64,000 nt of DNA from Kumtagia ephedrae (GCF_003012745.1 NZ_PXYK01000015.1:62001-126000); one strand, 5' to 3'; positions 39,808 to 48,845 are shown, numbered from the stretch's first letter. The notes: generated by a model not told the origin, from the letters alone. Numbers and translations: made by a program.

Positions 39808-42348
39808 ATGCCGGGGGAAGGCCCGCGACACGCGGGACAGGCCGGAACGGGCCGGCGCACCGATTCGAGGATGGAGGGTGGCGGGCTTCGCGCCGTGCTC
39901 ATCCGCGCGCTGAAGGCGACCGTCGGCGGCGCCGCCCTTTCGGTGGGCCTGCCGTTCCTGCCGGCGCTGGCCCAGGCGAAAGCGATCTCGCTCACCGTCA
40001 ACACGGTCGAGGTCATCCAGATCGCGGTCGTCACCGGCGTGATGGGTGCCGCGCTGATCTCGGCCATCGCGCTGATCCGCGAGCGGACCCGCACCGCCGC
40101 GGAGAATGTCGAGCTGCGCGCCCGGGTCGCCGACCTCAACGCTTCCCTCCACCGCTCCGACGCGCTGCTCAACCTGCGCGACCAGCGCCTCGTCGTATGG
40201 GCGAGCGATCGCCAGAAGGCGGAATTGCTGGGCGCGTTGCCGACCGATACCGGCGCCCCGGACGAGCGGGCCGCCTTCCTCGCCTTCGGCCGCTGGCTGA
40301 TGCCGCGCTCGGCCGCCGCGCTCGACCATGCGGTCCTGGCGCTGCGCGAGAAGGCCGTCGCCTTCGACCTGACGGTCGAGACCAATACCGGCGTGCCGCT
40401 CGAGGTGCAGGGCCGCAAGACCGCCTCGCATGTGATCGTGCGTTTCACCAGCCTGTCGGAGAACCTGCGCGTGCAGGCGCGGCTGAAGCTGGAGAACCAG
40501 CGGCTCGCCGCCGACTACGACACCATGCTCGGGCTGATCGACGCGCTGAAGATGCCGTTCTGGCTGCGCGCCGCCGACGGCCGGCTGAAATGGGTCAACC
40601 GCGCCTATGCCGAGGCGGTCGAGGCCGTCGACGGCGGCGAGGCGGTGCGCGACAACAAGGAATTCCTCGGTACGATCGCGCGTGAATCGATCGCCGCGCA
40701 TCATCGGCAGAGCCGCGTCTTCGACCAGACCGTCTCGACCGTGGTGGCCGGCGACCGCCGCATCTTCGCCGTGACCGATTTCTCCGGCAGCGAAGGCGCC
40801 GCCGGCCTCGCCACCGACATCAGCGCCGCTTCGACCATCCGCGAGGAGTTCGAGCGCGCGGTGCGCAGCCACGCCGACACGCTCGACCAGCTCACCACCG
40901 CGGTGGCCATTTTCGACGCCAAGGAGAAGCTGCGCTTCTTCAACCAGGCGTTCCAGAAGCTGTGGGGACTGGAGCCGAGCTTTCTCGAAAGCGCGCCCGA
41001 CAACGCGCTGCTGCTCGACCGGCTGCGCAGCGACGGCAAGATCGCCGAGCAGCCGGAATGGCGGCGCTGGAAGGAGAACCTGCTCGAGGCCTATCGCGCC
41101 GTCCAGTCGCAGGAGCACTGGTGGCATCTGCCGGACGGGCGCACGGTGCGCGTCGTCGCCAATCCGCAGTCGAACGGCGGCGTCACCTGGATCTTCGAGA
41201 ACCTGACCGAGCGGATGAACCTCGAGAGCCGCTACAACACGGCAGTCCGGGTGCAGGGCGAAACCCTCGACAACCTCGCCGAGGGCGTGGCGGTGTTCGG
41301 CCCGGACGGCCGCATCCGGCTCGCCAACCCGGCCTTCACAGCGCTGTGGAAGCTGCCGGCCGACGTCGTCGCCCAGTCGATGCACATCTCCGCCATCCAG
41401 GCATGGTGCGACGCCTTCGCCAACGACAATCCGTGGCGCGACTTCGTCGCGGCGGTCACCGGTTTCGACGACGAGCGGCGCGACCGTAACGGCCAGGCGG
41501 AGCTGAAGAGCGGCGTGGTGCTGCGTTACGCCGTGATCCACCTGCCCAACGGCCAGGTTATGATGACCTTCGTCGACGTCACCGACAGCGTCAATGTCGA
41601 GCGCGCGCTGATCGACAAGAACGAGGCGTTGCAGAAGGCCGACCAGCTCAAGAACGACTTCGTCCAGCACGTGTCATACGAGCTGCGCTCGCCGCTGACC
41701 AACATCATCGGCTTCACCGAGCTCCTGTCGCTGCCGGCCACCGGACCGCTGTCGCCGCGGCAGCGCGAATATGTCGAGCATATCGGCTCGTCCTCGGCGG
41801 TCCTACTGACGGTCGTCAACGACATCCTGGACCTGGCCACCGTCGATGCCGGCATCATGGAGCTTGAGATATCCGAGGTGAGGATCGGCCAGACGGTCGC
41901 GGCGGCCGCGGCGCTGGTCAGCGACCGGCTGGAAGAGCATTCGATCAAGCTGGCGATCGACACCGCGGAGGCGCCGAAAACCTTCCATGGCGACGAGATA
42001 CGCATCCGCCAGGTTCTCTACAATCTGCTCAGCAATGCGGTGAACTACGCGCCGGCGGCCAGCACGATCACGCTCGCCTGCCGGACCACGGCGCAGGGCG
42101 TCGAGTTCTCCGTCCACGACGACGGTCCGGGCATGGCACCGGAGGTGCTCGACACCGTATTCCGCCGCTTCGAATCGCGCGTCAATGGCGGTCGCCGCCG
42201 CGGAGCGGGGCTCGGCTTGTCCGTGGTCAAGAGCTTCGTCGAGCTCCACGGCGGCACGGTTCGCATCGACACCGGCCCCGGCGCCGGAACGACGGTGACC
42301 TGCCTGTTCCCGCTGGTGCCGTCGCGCGTGCGCGCCGCGGCGGAGTGA
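39808..42348 (+). CDS. divL: DivL-type PAS sensor kinase with Tyr at the phospho-acceptor site
   Basis: An 846-residue membrane protein. A transmembrane region (about residues 32-90) is followed by several PAS-like domains (about 230-600), a DHp domain and an HATPase. The H-box reads DFVQHVSYELRSPLTNI with Tyr624 where kinases have His, the hallmark of DivL, which controls CckA and so CtrA in Caulobacter and rhizobia. The ATPase N, G1 and G2 boxes (NLLSNAVNYA, DDGPGM, GAGLGLS) are kept. The start at 39808 has AGGA and GAGAGG upstream; an ATG at 39871 after GAGG is possible. Followed 11 nt later by tsaE. Confidence 0.88.
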   Translation: MPGEGPRHAGQAGTGRRTDSRMEGGGLRAVLIRALKATVGGAALSVGLPFLPALAQAKAISLTVNTVEVIQIAVVTGVMGAALISAIALIRERTRTAAENVELRARVADLNASLHRSDALLNLRDQRLVVWASDRQKAELLGALPTDTGAPDERAAFLAFGRWLMPRSAAALDHAVLALREKAVAFDLTVETNTGVPLEVQGRKTASHVIVRFTSLSENLRVQARLKLENQRLAADYDTMLGLIDALKMPFWLRAADGRLKWVNRAYAEAVEAVDGGEAVRDNKEFLGTIARESIAAHHRQSRVFDQTVSTVVAGDRRIFAVTDFSGSEGAAGLATDISAASTIREEFERAVRSHADTLDQLTTAVAIFDAKEKLRFFNQAFQKLWGLEPSFLESAPDNALLLDRLRSDGKIAEQPEWRRWKENLLEAYRAVQSQEHWWHLPDGRTVRVVANPQSNGGVTWIFENLTERMNLESRYNTAVRVQGETLDNLAEGVAVFGPDGRIRLANPAFTALWKLPADVVAQSMHISAIQAWCDAFANDNPWRDFVAAVTGFDDERRDRNGQAELKSGVVLRYAVIHLPNGQVMMTFVDVTDSVNVERALIDKNEALQKADQLKNDFVQHVSYELRSPLTNIIGFTELLSLPATGPLSPRQREYVEHIGSSSAVLLTVVNDILDLATVDAGIMELEISEVRIGQTVAAAAALVSDRLEEHSIKLAIDTAEAPKTFHGDEIRIRQVLYNLLSNAVNYAPAASTITLACRTTAQGVEFSVHDDGPGMAPEVLDTVFRRFESRVNGGRRRGAGLGLSVVKSFVELHGGTVRIDTGPGAGTTVTCLFPLVPSRVRAAAE

Positions 42349-42359
42349 TATAAGGCTGC

Positions 42360-43856
42360 ATGACCCTCGAACGTTTCCTGCCCGACGAAGCGGCGACGGC
42401 GCGGCTCGGCCAGGACCTGGCCCTGGCGCTGAAGCCTGGCGATGCGCTGGCCCTCTCCGGCGACCTCGGTGCCGGCAAGACCACATTGGCGCGCGCGCTG
42501 GTGCGCGCCAATGCCGGCGACGCCGAGCTCGAAGTGCCGAGCCCGACCTTCACGCTGGTGCAGAGCTATGACGGCCGGGTGGCGGTGAGCCATTTCGACC
42601 TCTACCGGCTGGGTGGCCCGTCGGAACTGGACGAACTCGGCTTCGACGAGGCGCTGAGCGAGGGCGCCGTCGTCGTCGAGTGGCCGGAGCAGGCCGGCGG
42701 CCGCCTGCCCGGCGGGACCGTCACGGTCGCGCTTCTGAACGAGGGCGAGGGCCGCCGCGCCATCGTCTCCGGCAGCGGACCTGCCTTCGACCGCGTGGCG
42801 CGCTCGCTGGCGATCCGCGATTTCCTGGACAGGGCCGAAGCGGAGGCTGCCGACCGCATTCCGTTTCCAGGCGACGCCTCGGCACGCGCCTACGAGACCA
42901 TCCGGTCCGCCGGCGGCCCGGACCGCATCCTGATGAATTCGCCGCGCCTCGCGCTTGGACCGCCGGTCAAGGACGGCAAGCCCTATGCCGTGATCGCCCA
43001 CACGGCACAGTCCGTGGCGGCCTTCGTCGCCATCGGCAAGGCCCTGCGCGAACGCGGCATCGCGGCGCCGGAGGTGCTCGCCTCCGACCTCGATCAAGGT
43101 TTTCTGCTGCTCGAGCATCTCGGCACCGGCAGTTTCCTCGATGCCGAGGGGCGGCCGGTTGCCGGGCGCTATGCGGCGGCGGCCGAACTGCTCGCGGCCC
43201 TGCACGAAAAACCCTGGCCGACGCGGCTGCGGGCGGCGCCCGGCGTGTTCCACGACATGCCGCCCTTCGATCGTGGCGCCCTGGCGATCGAGACGGAGTT
43301 GCTGCTCGACTGGTATGTGCCGTGGAAGACGGGCCGGCCGGCCGACGCCGACTTGCGCCGGCAATTCGCACGGGCCTGGAACGTCGTGTTCGAGCATCTC
43401 GACAAGGCGGAGGCCGGCCTTGTGCTGCGCGACGTCCAGGCGCCCAATTTCGTTTGGCGCGATGACCGCTCGGGGCGCGATCGCATCGGCGTCCTCGATT
43501 TCCAGGACGCGCTGATCGGCCCGCTCGCCTATGACGTCGCTTCGCTCGGCATGGACGCCCGCGTCACCATCCCCGAGGACATCGAGCAGGCGACGGTGGC
43601 CGCCTACGTGGCGGCGCGCCATGCCGCGGGCGGCTTCGACGAGGCGGCTTTTCGCGAGGCCTATGCGATCTGCGCGGCGCAGCGGAACACGAAAATCCTC
43701 GGCATCTTCGTGCGGCTGAAGGAACGCGACGGCAAGCCCGGGTATCTGAAGCACCTGCCGCGCATCCGCGCCTATGTCAGGCGAGCGCTTGCGCATCCGG
43801 CGCTGGCGCCGGTGGCGGCGCTGTACGACGCGCACGGCCTGCTGGCGGAGGACTGA
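42360..43856 (+). CDS. tsaE: TsaE ATPase fused to an APH-fold sugar kinase (AmgK-like)
   Basis: A 498-residue two-domain protein. Residues about 1-150 are TsaE, with Walker A SGDLGAGKTTLAR and the PSPTFTLVQ motif, needed for t6A modification of tRNA. Residues about 165-498 are an aminoglycoside-phosphotransferase-fold kinase (VLRDVQAPNFVWRDD catalytic loop, GVLDFQDALIGPLAYD metal loop) like AmgK, which phosphorylates MurNAc and GlcNAc. The fusion is widespread in alphaproteobacteria. Its TGA overlaps the MurU-like gene start by one base. Confidence 0.93.
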   Translation: MTLERFLPDEAATARLGQDLALALKPGDALALSGDLGAGKTTLARALVRANAGDAELEVPSPTFTLVQSYDGRVAVSHFDLYRLGGPSELDELGFDEALSEGAVVVEWPEQAGGRLPGGTVTVALLNEGEGRRAIVSGSGPAFDRVARSLAIRDFLDRAEAEAADRIPFPGDASARAYETIRSAGGPDRILMNSPRLALGPPVKDGKPYAVIAHTAQSVAAFVAIGKALRERGIAAPEVLASDLDQGFLLLEHLGTGSFLDAEGRPVAGRYAAAAELLAALHEKPWPTRLRAAPGVFHDMPPFDRGALAIETELLLDWYVPWKTGRPADADLRRQFARAWNVVFEHLDKAEAGLVLRDVQAPNFVWRDDRSGRDRIGVLDFQDALIGPLAYDVASLGMDARVTIPEDIEQATVAAYVAARHAAGGFDEAAFREAYAICAAQRNTKILGIFVRLKERDGKPGYLKHLPRIRAYVRRALAHPALAPVAALYDAHGLLAED

Positions 43857-44584
43857 TGAGCGGCGCCCCGAAAACGGCGATGGTGCTGGCGGCCGGGCTC
43901 GGCGTGCGCATGCGGCCGATCACCGACACGCTGCCGAAGCCCCTGGTGAAAGTGGCCGGCAAAGCGCTGCTCGACTGGGGCCTGGACAGCCTTGCGGCCG
44001 CCAGCGTCGAGAAGGCCGTGGTCAACGTCCACTACCTGCCCGACCAGATCGTCGCCCACGTCGCCGCGCGGCCGGTGCCGGAGATCGTGATCTCCGACGA
44101 GCGCGAGGGGCTGCTGGATTCGGCCGGCGGCATAGTCAAGGCGCTGCCGGCACTCGGCGGCGAGCCGTTCTTCGTGCTCAATGCCGACACCTTCTGGATC
44201 GACGGCCCGGAGCCCAACCTGCGGCGGCTCGCGGCGCAATGGGATTCCGAGCGGATGGACATACTGCTGCTGCTCTCGGCGCTGGAGAACGCGACCGGCC
44301 ATAGCGGCGGCACCGACTTCCTGCTCGCCGCGGACGGCAGGCTGGCGCGCGCCGCCGGCGCTCCGTCCGGCCTGATCTACGCCGGCGCCGGCATCCTGCA
44401 CCCGCGCATCTTCGCCGGCGTGCCGGTCGCCAAGACGTCGCTCAACCGCTATTTCGACCAGGCCATCGCCGCCGGCCGGCTGTTCGGCATGCCGCTTTCC
44501 GGCAGCTGGATCACGGTCGGCACACCGGACGCGATCCAACCCGCCGAGGCGGCGGTCGCCCGCGCCCTCGGACGCAGCGAATAG
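43856..44584 (+). CDS. murU: sugar nucleotidyltransferase, MurU-like
   Basis: A 242-residue nucleotidyltransferase. MVLAAGLGVRMRPITDTLPKPLV is the nucleotide-binding signature and VLNADTFW the metal-binding motif. Coupling to an AmgK-like kinase (TGATG overlap) supports MurU, the MurNAc-alpha-1-phosphate uridylyltransferase of peptidoglycan recycling. It could instead be a mannose-1-phosphate guanylyltransferase-like enzyme; the AmgK context makes MurU more likely. Confidence 0.85.
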   Translation: MSGAPKTAMVLAAGLGVRMRPITDTLPKPLVKVAGKALLDWGLDSLAAASVEKAVVNVHYLPDQIVAHVAARPVPEIVISDEREGLLDSAGGIVKALPALGGEPFFVLNADTFWIDGPEPNLRRLAAQWDSERMDILLLLSALENATGHSGGTDFLLAADGRLARAAGAPSGLIYAGAGILHPRIFAGVPVAKTSLNRYFDQAIAAGRLFGMPLSGSWITVGTPDAIQPAEAAVARALGRSE

Positions 44585-44686
44585 CCCCGCCGCCTCCATA
44601 GCCGCCGGCCCATATTTTCCAGGTGGCAGGCTCCGATCCTGCCATCCGTTCACGCTTCGGAACATTCCGCACGCCTTGCGGAAGCG

Positions 44687-44703
44687 CGTCACATTTCGTG
44701 ACG
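44687..44703. promoter_or_regulatory. dyad CGTCAC-N5-GTGACG upstream of the DUF1236 gene
   Basis: Six-base perfect arms with a 5-nt spacer, 63-79 nt before the DUF1236 start, in promoter position. No regulator is assigned. Confidence 0.35.
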
Positions 44704-44765
44704 GAACAGCAGCACTCCACCCGGGTTAGCGCATCCGAGGGAAGTCCTTGCAATGGAGGTACCCG

Positions 44766-45587
44766 ATGAGAACCCGACTTTCGCTGATCGCCGCGGCATT
44801 GCTGTCCTCGGCTCTCGCCTTTCCCGTCATCGCGCAGGAGGCACCGGACCCCGGAGCATCCGGCCAGGCACCGGTGGTGAAGCCGCCCCAGGCGGGCGGA
44901 GCCTCCCCTGAGGCGAGCGGGACCGTCCAGGACGGCAAGACCGGACGGGTCCAGGCTCCCGCCCAGCAGGGCGGACAGGCCCAGCCGGACGCCGCCGCGT
45001 CCGATGCCATGAAGCAGGACGACAAGGCTGCCGGCGCGACGCAGGATGAGCCCGCCTCCGAAAGCGCCGGCGCCGACGCCATGAAGAAGCCCGGCCAGGC
45101 CGGTGCAGAGAGCAACGCATCGACCAAGGCCGAGGGCACGACCAAGCAGACCGAGGGCGAAGCCGCGGCCGACAGCGGTACGAAGAAGACCGAAGGTACG
45201 GCTGCAACCGAGGAGGACAAGAGCGGAACCGAGGGTACGGCGTCGACGACCGAGGAAGGCACGAACAAGACCGAAGGCACCGCCTCCACCACCGAAGGCG
45301 AGAACGACGTCTCCAGGGAGACGACGGCCAGCGTCGACATCAATACGGAGCAGCGGACCGAGATCCGCAACATCATCGTCGAAAGCGCACCCGAGCCGGC
45401 CGACATCGATATCGACGTCAGCGTCGGCGTCGAGGTGCCGCGGACCGTGACCCTGCGGCCGCTGCCGCCGCGCGTCATCGAGATCGTGCCGCAATATGAG
45501 CGCTATCAGTTCTTCGTTCTGGCTGACGGTCGCATCATCATCGTCGATCCGAATACATACGAGATCGTCTTCATCCTGGCGGCCTAA
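44766..45587 (+). CDS. exported Thr/Glu/Ala-rich protein with C-terminal DUF1236
   Basis: A 273-residue exported protein. Signal peptide MRTRLSLIAAALLSSALAFP with cleavage near IAQ-EA; residues about 24-190 are low-complexity, with repeated TEGTA-x-TEE units; residues about 215-273 form DUF1236 (PRTVTLRPLPPRVIEIVP, YQFFVLADGRIIIVDP). DUF1236 is common in rhizobia and of unknown function, probably periplasmic. A GGAGG ribosome site precedes the ATG at 44766. An intrinsic terminator follows directly. Confidence 0.85.
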   Translation: MRTRLSLIAAALLSSALAFPVIAQEAPDPGASGQAPVVKPPQAGGASPEASGTVQDGKTGRVQAPAQQGGQAQPDAAASDAMKQDDKAAGATQDEPASESAGADAMKKPGQAGAESNASTKAEGTTKQTEGEAAADSGTKKTEGTAATEEDKSGTEGTASTTEEGTNKTEGTASTTEGENDVSRETTASVDINTEQRTEIRNIIVESAPEPADIDIDVSVGVEVPRTVTLRPLPPRVIEIVPQYERYQFFVLADGRIIIVDPNTYEIVFILAA

Positions 45588-45603
45588 TGCCGTTCGGCCC
45601 TGG

Positions 45604-45632
45604 CCCCGCTCGTCGCGAGCGGGGTCCTTTTT
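45604..45632 (+). terminator. intrinsic terminator after the DUF1236 gene
   Basis: CCCCGCTCG-TCG-CGAGCGGGG followed by TCCTTTTT, 16 nt after the stop codon. Confidence 0.9.
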
Positions 45633-45675
45633 CGAGGGCTGCCGATCAAGGTCGGAGTCAGAAATCCCTTGGCAC

Positions 45676-46167
45676 CTACCCCAGCACCTTCCGCATGGTG
45701 AGCGAGGTCGGCCGGTCGAAGCCGGGATGCGCGCCGCGGCCGGTCTCGCGAAAGCCGAGCCGCGCGAAGGCGGCATGGTTCTCAACCAGTTCCACCCGCG
45801 TCTCCAGCACGATCGCCGGTTTGCCGGCAGCGAGCGCCAGCTCCTCCGCCGCGGCGAGCAGCGCCCGACCGATCCCCCTGCCCTGCAGGCCGGGCGCGAC
45901 GGCGAGCTTGCCGAGGTAGAAATGGTCGGTCCGCTCCGCCAGGAAGGCGCAGCCGACGAGCCGCCCATCGAGAAAGGCGAGGAACGGCGTCTCGACAGTG
46001 CATTTCGCCCGCAGGCCTTCCGCCGACAGCTTGAGCGCCGAGGACGGCGGGTCGATGCGACCCTCCATCCAGGCGAAGGAGGCGAGGATCAGCGCAAGCA
46101 GCTCGTCCCAGGCGGTGAACCCGGCGGCGCCTCGGCGGATCGTCAGCGCGCCGGGCAAGGCGGTCAT
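45676..46167 (-). CDS. GNAT-family N-acetyltransferase
   Basis: A 163-residue GNAT: LGKLAVAPGLQGRGIGRALLAAA is the acetyl-CoA binding motif A, followed by ENHAAFARLGFRETG. Substrate unknown. Its ATG overlaps the moeB stop (ATGA), so the two are in an operon, which could hint at a sulfur-carrier or cofactor role, but this is weak. It converges with the DUF1236 gene. Confidence 0.9.
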   Translation of the reverse strand: MTALPGALTIRRGAAGFTAWDELLALILASFAWMEGRIDPPSSALKLSAEGLRAKCTVETPFLAFLDGRLVGCAFLAERTDHFYLGKLAVAPGLQGRGIGRALLAAAEELALAAGKPAIVLETRVELVENHAAFARLGFRETGRGAHPGFDRPTSLTMRKVLG

Positions 46168-46925
46168 GCTGCCGGGCGCCTGTATCTCACCGTGTCGAAG
46201 CGGGCGCCGAGCCCGTCATAGAGCAGCAGCCGGCCGACCAGCGGCTCGCCGATGCCGGTGACCAGCTTGATCACCTCCATCGCCTGCAACGTCCCGATGA
46301 CGCCGGTGAGCGCCCCGAGCACGCCGGCCTCGGCGCAGGAGGGCACCATGCCGGGCGGCGGCGGCTCCGGGAAGAGGTCGCGATAGGACGGGTTCAGCCG
46401 CCCGTCGCCATCCGCCTCGAACGGCTTCAGCACGGTGATCGAGCCGTCGAAGCGGCCGACCGCGGCATGCACCAGCGGCTTCTCCTCGGCCTCGCAGGCA
46501 TCGGCCACCGCATAGCGCGTGTCGAAATTGTCGGAACCGTCGGCGACGATGTCGTAGCCGCGCACCAGCTCGCGCGCATTCCCGGTGGTGAGGCGGAGGT
46601 CATAAGCCTCCACCGTCACACCGGGATTGATGCGGGCGATCGCGCGGGCGGCGCTGGCGTTCTTCGCCTCGCCTACCGACGCGGTGTCATGGATCACCTG
46701 CCGCTGCAGGTTGGAGAGCGACACGGTATCGTCGTCGACCACGCCCAGCGTGCCGATCCCGGCGGCCGCCAGATATTGCAGCACCGGCGCGCCCAACCCG
46801 CCGGCGCCGACCACCAGCACCCGCGCCCGCTTCAGCCTCTGCTGCCCCGCCCCGCCGACCTCGGGCAGGACGATGTGGCGGGCGTAGCGTTCGAGTTCTT
46901 CAGGGGAGAGCGGGGCGGCGGTCAT
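46164..46925 (-). CDS. moeB: MoeB/ThiF-family sulfur-carrier adenylyltransferase lacking the zinc Cys pairs
   Basis: A 253-residue E1-like enzyme that adenylates the C-terminus of MoaD or ThiS. RHIVLPEVGGAGQQRL, VVGAGGLGAPVLQYL, DDDTVSLSNLQRQ and GSDNFDTRY (catalytic Asp) are all present, as is PSCAEAGVLG. The usual zinc site (C-Y-R-C and a C-terminal C-x-x-C) is absent: positions 180-183 read SYRD and the protein ends YRRPAA. MoaD or ThiS specificity cannot be told. Coupled to the GNAT gene. Confidence 0.87.
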   Translation of the reverse strand: MTAAPLSPEELERYARHIVLPEVGGAGQQRLKRARVLVVGAGGLGAPVLQYLAAAGIGTLGVVDDDTVSLSNLQRQVIHDTASVGEAKNASAARAIARINPGVTVEAYDLRLTTGNARELVRGYDIVADGSDNFDTRYAVADACEAEEKPLVHAAVGRFDGSITVLKPFEADGDGRLNPSYRDLFPEPPPPGMVPSCAEAGVLGALTGVIGTLQAMEVIKLVTGIGEPLVGRLLLYDGLGARFDTVRYRRPAA

Positions 46926-46986
46926 GGCTGGAACATAGCGTGGCGAAGGCTGGAATGAAACGCCGGACCCGGTCCGTCTTGGGCTC

Positions 46987-47128
46987 AGGGGACAGGTTTG
47001 CCCGCTCTACCCCACAACCCGAAATTGGCGCAGGACGTTCGCTACCGAGACGGCGCGGTATTACTTTCTTTCGGCAGAAAAGCCGCAGCGATTCAGAGCT
47101 CGCGCGGGCCGAAAAGTAACTGTCCCCT
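46987..47128. repeat. 142-bp element flanked by inverted AGGGGACAG ends, MITE-like
   Basis: AGGGGACAG at 46987-46995 and its inverse CTGTCCCCT at 47120-47128 bound the element; inside, TTACTTTCTTTCGGC and GCCGAAAAGTAA are a second imperfect inverted pair. No ORF lies within. Similar GGGGACAG ends occur on small mobile or REP-like elements. It occupies much of the moeB-corC gap (46926-47216). Confidence 0.5.
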
Positions 47129-47216
47129 GCGCTTCCGCTTCGAGCGCCGATCTCGTACGAACGAAATTCGGCTTTCAGACAGGCCGGGCAAAATCGTTCC
47201 CGGGCGGGAACCCGGC

Positions 47217-48284
47217 CTAATCCTGCTCCGCCTGCTCCATCTTGGCGGCGCGGCGGCGGCGCTCCGCCTTGCCCTCGACGATGCGCACCCGCTTCACCCG
47301 GCGCGGATCCGCATCGAGCACATGGAACTCGAAGCCAGGTACAGCCTGCACCACCTCTCCGCGCGCCGGCACGCGGCCGAGCGCGTTGAAGATCAGCCCG
47401 CCGATGGTGTCGACATAGTCGCTGTGCTCGCCGGGGGCGAAATCGTCGCCGATCAGCTTGGCTACGTCGTCGATCTCGGCCTTGGCGTCGACGATGTAGA
47501 CGCCGTCGCCCGCCTGGGTGATCAGCGGCTCGTCCTCGTCGTGCTCGTCCTCGATGTCGCCGACCACCGTCTCGACGATGTCCTCCAGCGAGGCCAGGCC
47601 GTCGGTTCCGCCATACTCGTCGATCACCAGCGCCATCTGGGTGCGCGCTGCCTGCATGCGTGCCATCAAATCGGAGGCGAGCATGGACGGCGGCACGAAC
47701 AGCACCGAGCGGATCAGGTTGAGCTCGCCGATCGAACGGCCGAGGTCGACATTGGCGAGGTCGAGCGCCACCGCTCCGGCCGGCGGCTTGCGCGTGGCGC
47801 GCCCCTTCCTGGCGCGGGCGGAGCGGGTGATGTGGGCAAGCACGTCGCGGATGTGGACCATGCCGCGCGGATCGTCGAGCGTCTCGGCATAGACCGGCAT
47901 GCGCGAATGGCCGGACTGCTCGAACACGTTGAGCAGCTCGCCCAGCGTGATCGATATCTCGACGGCCTCGATGTCGGCACGCGGTACCATCACGTCCTCG
48001 ACGCGCACCTCGCGCAGCCGCAGGATGTTGTTCAGCATCGCCCGCTCGGCCGGCGAGAACGCCTCGCCGTCGGGCGCGCTCTCGGCCAGCGCGTCGGTCA
48101 GGTCCTCGCGCAGCGTGCTGCCGTTCTTTTGGCGGAACAGCGCAGACAGCCAGTCTATGAAGGAGGAGCGCTCGGCGACGGCCGACGCGGCGGTACTCGG
48201 ACTGGGCGGTTCTTCTGCCGTGTCCGCGATCTTCCTGACGCTGCCCGTATCGGGGCTGGCGGCAGTCTCGGGAGTGTCGTTCAT
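47217..48284 (-). CDS. CorC/HlyC-type CBS-domain protein
   Basis: A 355-residue cytoplasmic protein: two CBS domains (about residues 85-215; VEDVMVPRADIEAVE, GMVHIRDVLAHI) and a C-terminal transporter-associated CorC_HlyC domain (DTIGGLIFNALGRVPARGE). No membrane helices, so it is the CorC-like rather than full CNNM form. It lies 28 nt after ybeY in the plsC-miaB-phoH-ybeY-corC order well known in alphaproteobacteria, where an apolipoprotein acyltransferase gene usually follows; here the MITE-like element and moeB follow instead. Confidence 0.93.
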   Translation of the reverse strand: MNDTPETAASPDTGSVRKIADTAEEPPSPSTAASAVAERSSFIDWLSALFRQKNGSTLREDLTDALAESAPDGEAFSPAERAMLNNILRLREVRVEDVMVPRADIEAVEISITLGELLNVFEQSGHSRMPVYAETLDDPRGMVHIRDVLAHITRSARARKGRATRKPPAGAVALDLANVDLGRSIGELNLIRSVLFVPPSMLASDLMARMQAARTQMALVIDEYGGTDGLASLEDIVETVVGDIEDEHDEDEPLITQAGDGVYIVDAKAEIDDVAKLIGDDFAPGEHSDYVDTIGGLIFNALGRVPARGEVVQAVPGFEFHVLDADPRRVKRVRIVEGKAERRRRAAKMEQAEQD

Positions 48285-48312
48285 CTCGTTCCGGTCGTTT
48301 GACGCCTTCCTG

Positions 48313-48816
48313 TTACGCGTAGGGATCGGGAATGGCAAGCCTCGCCAGCGCCCGGCGCTCGAGCCCCTCCATCGCGTCCGCCTCCGCGTCCGTCTCGTGG
48401 TCATGCCCGATCAGGTGCAGGAGGCCATGCGCGATGAGGTGCGTAATATGGTGATCGAGCGGCTTGCCTTCCAGTTCCGCCTCGCCGCGGACCGTCTCCG
48501 CGGCCAGAACGATGTCGCCCAGCATGGGCGGCAGCGGATCGCCGACCGTCGTCGGGAAGGCCGGAAAGGACAGCACGTTGGTCGGCTTGTCCTTGCCGCG
48601 CCACTCGGCATTGAGGGTCCGGATATGCGCGTCGTCCGTGAACAGCAGGCTGAGCTCCACCGGGTGCTTCGCATGCGCGCCCGCTTCGGCAAGGGCCGCT
48701 TCGACGACATGGGCGGCGAGCGTGCCTAGCGCTTCCTGGGATGGCCAGTCGCCCGCCTCGACCGTCAGGTCGATCTCGACGGCAATCGTCTGTTCCTTCC
48801 GGGCCTTTGCAGGCAT
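48313..48816 (-). CDS. ybeY: rRNA maturation endoribonuclease YbeY
   Basis: A 167-residue metalloprotein for 16S rRNA 3'-end maturation and ribosome quality control. The zinc motif is [11 protein letters not shown], and the N-terminal [17 protein letters not shown] motif is intact. Lies 29 nt after phoH. The ribosome site is weak. Confidence 0.95.
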   Translation of the reverse strand: MPAKARKEQTIAVEIDLTVEAGDWPSQEALGTLAAHVVEAALAEAGAHAKHPVELSLLFTDDAHIRTLNAEWRGKDKPTNVLSFPAFPTTVGDPLPPMLGDIVLAAETVRGEAELEGKPLDHHITHLIAHGLLHLIGHDHETDAEADAMEGLERRALARLAIPDPYA

Positions 48817-48845
48817 GGGTCAGCGGATTCCCGAATGCTTTTGCT

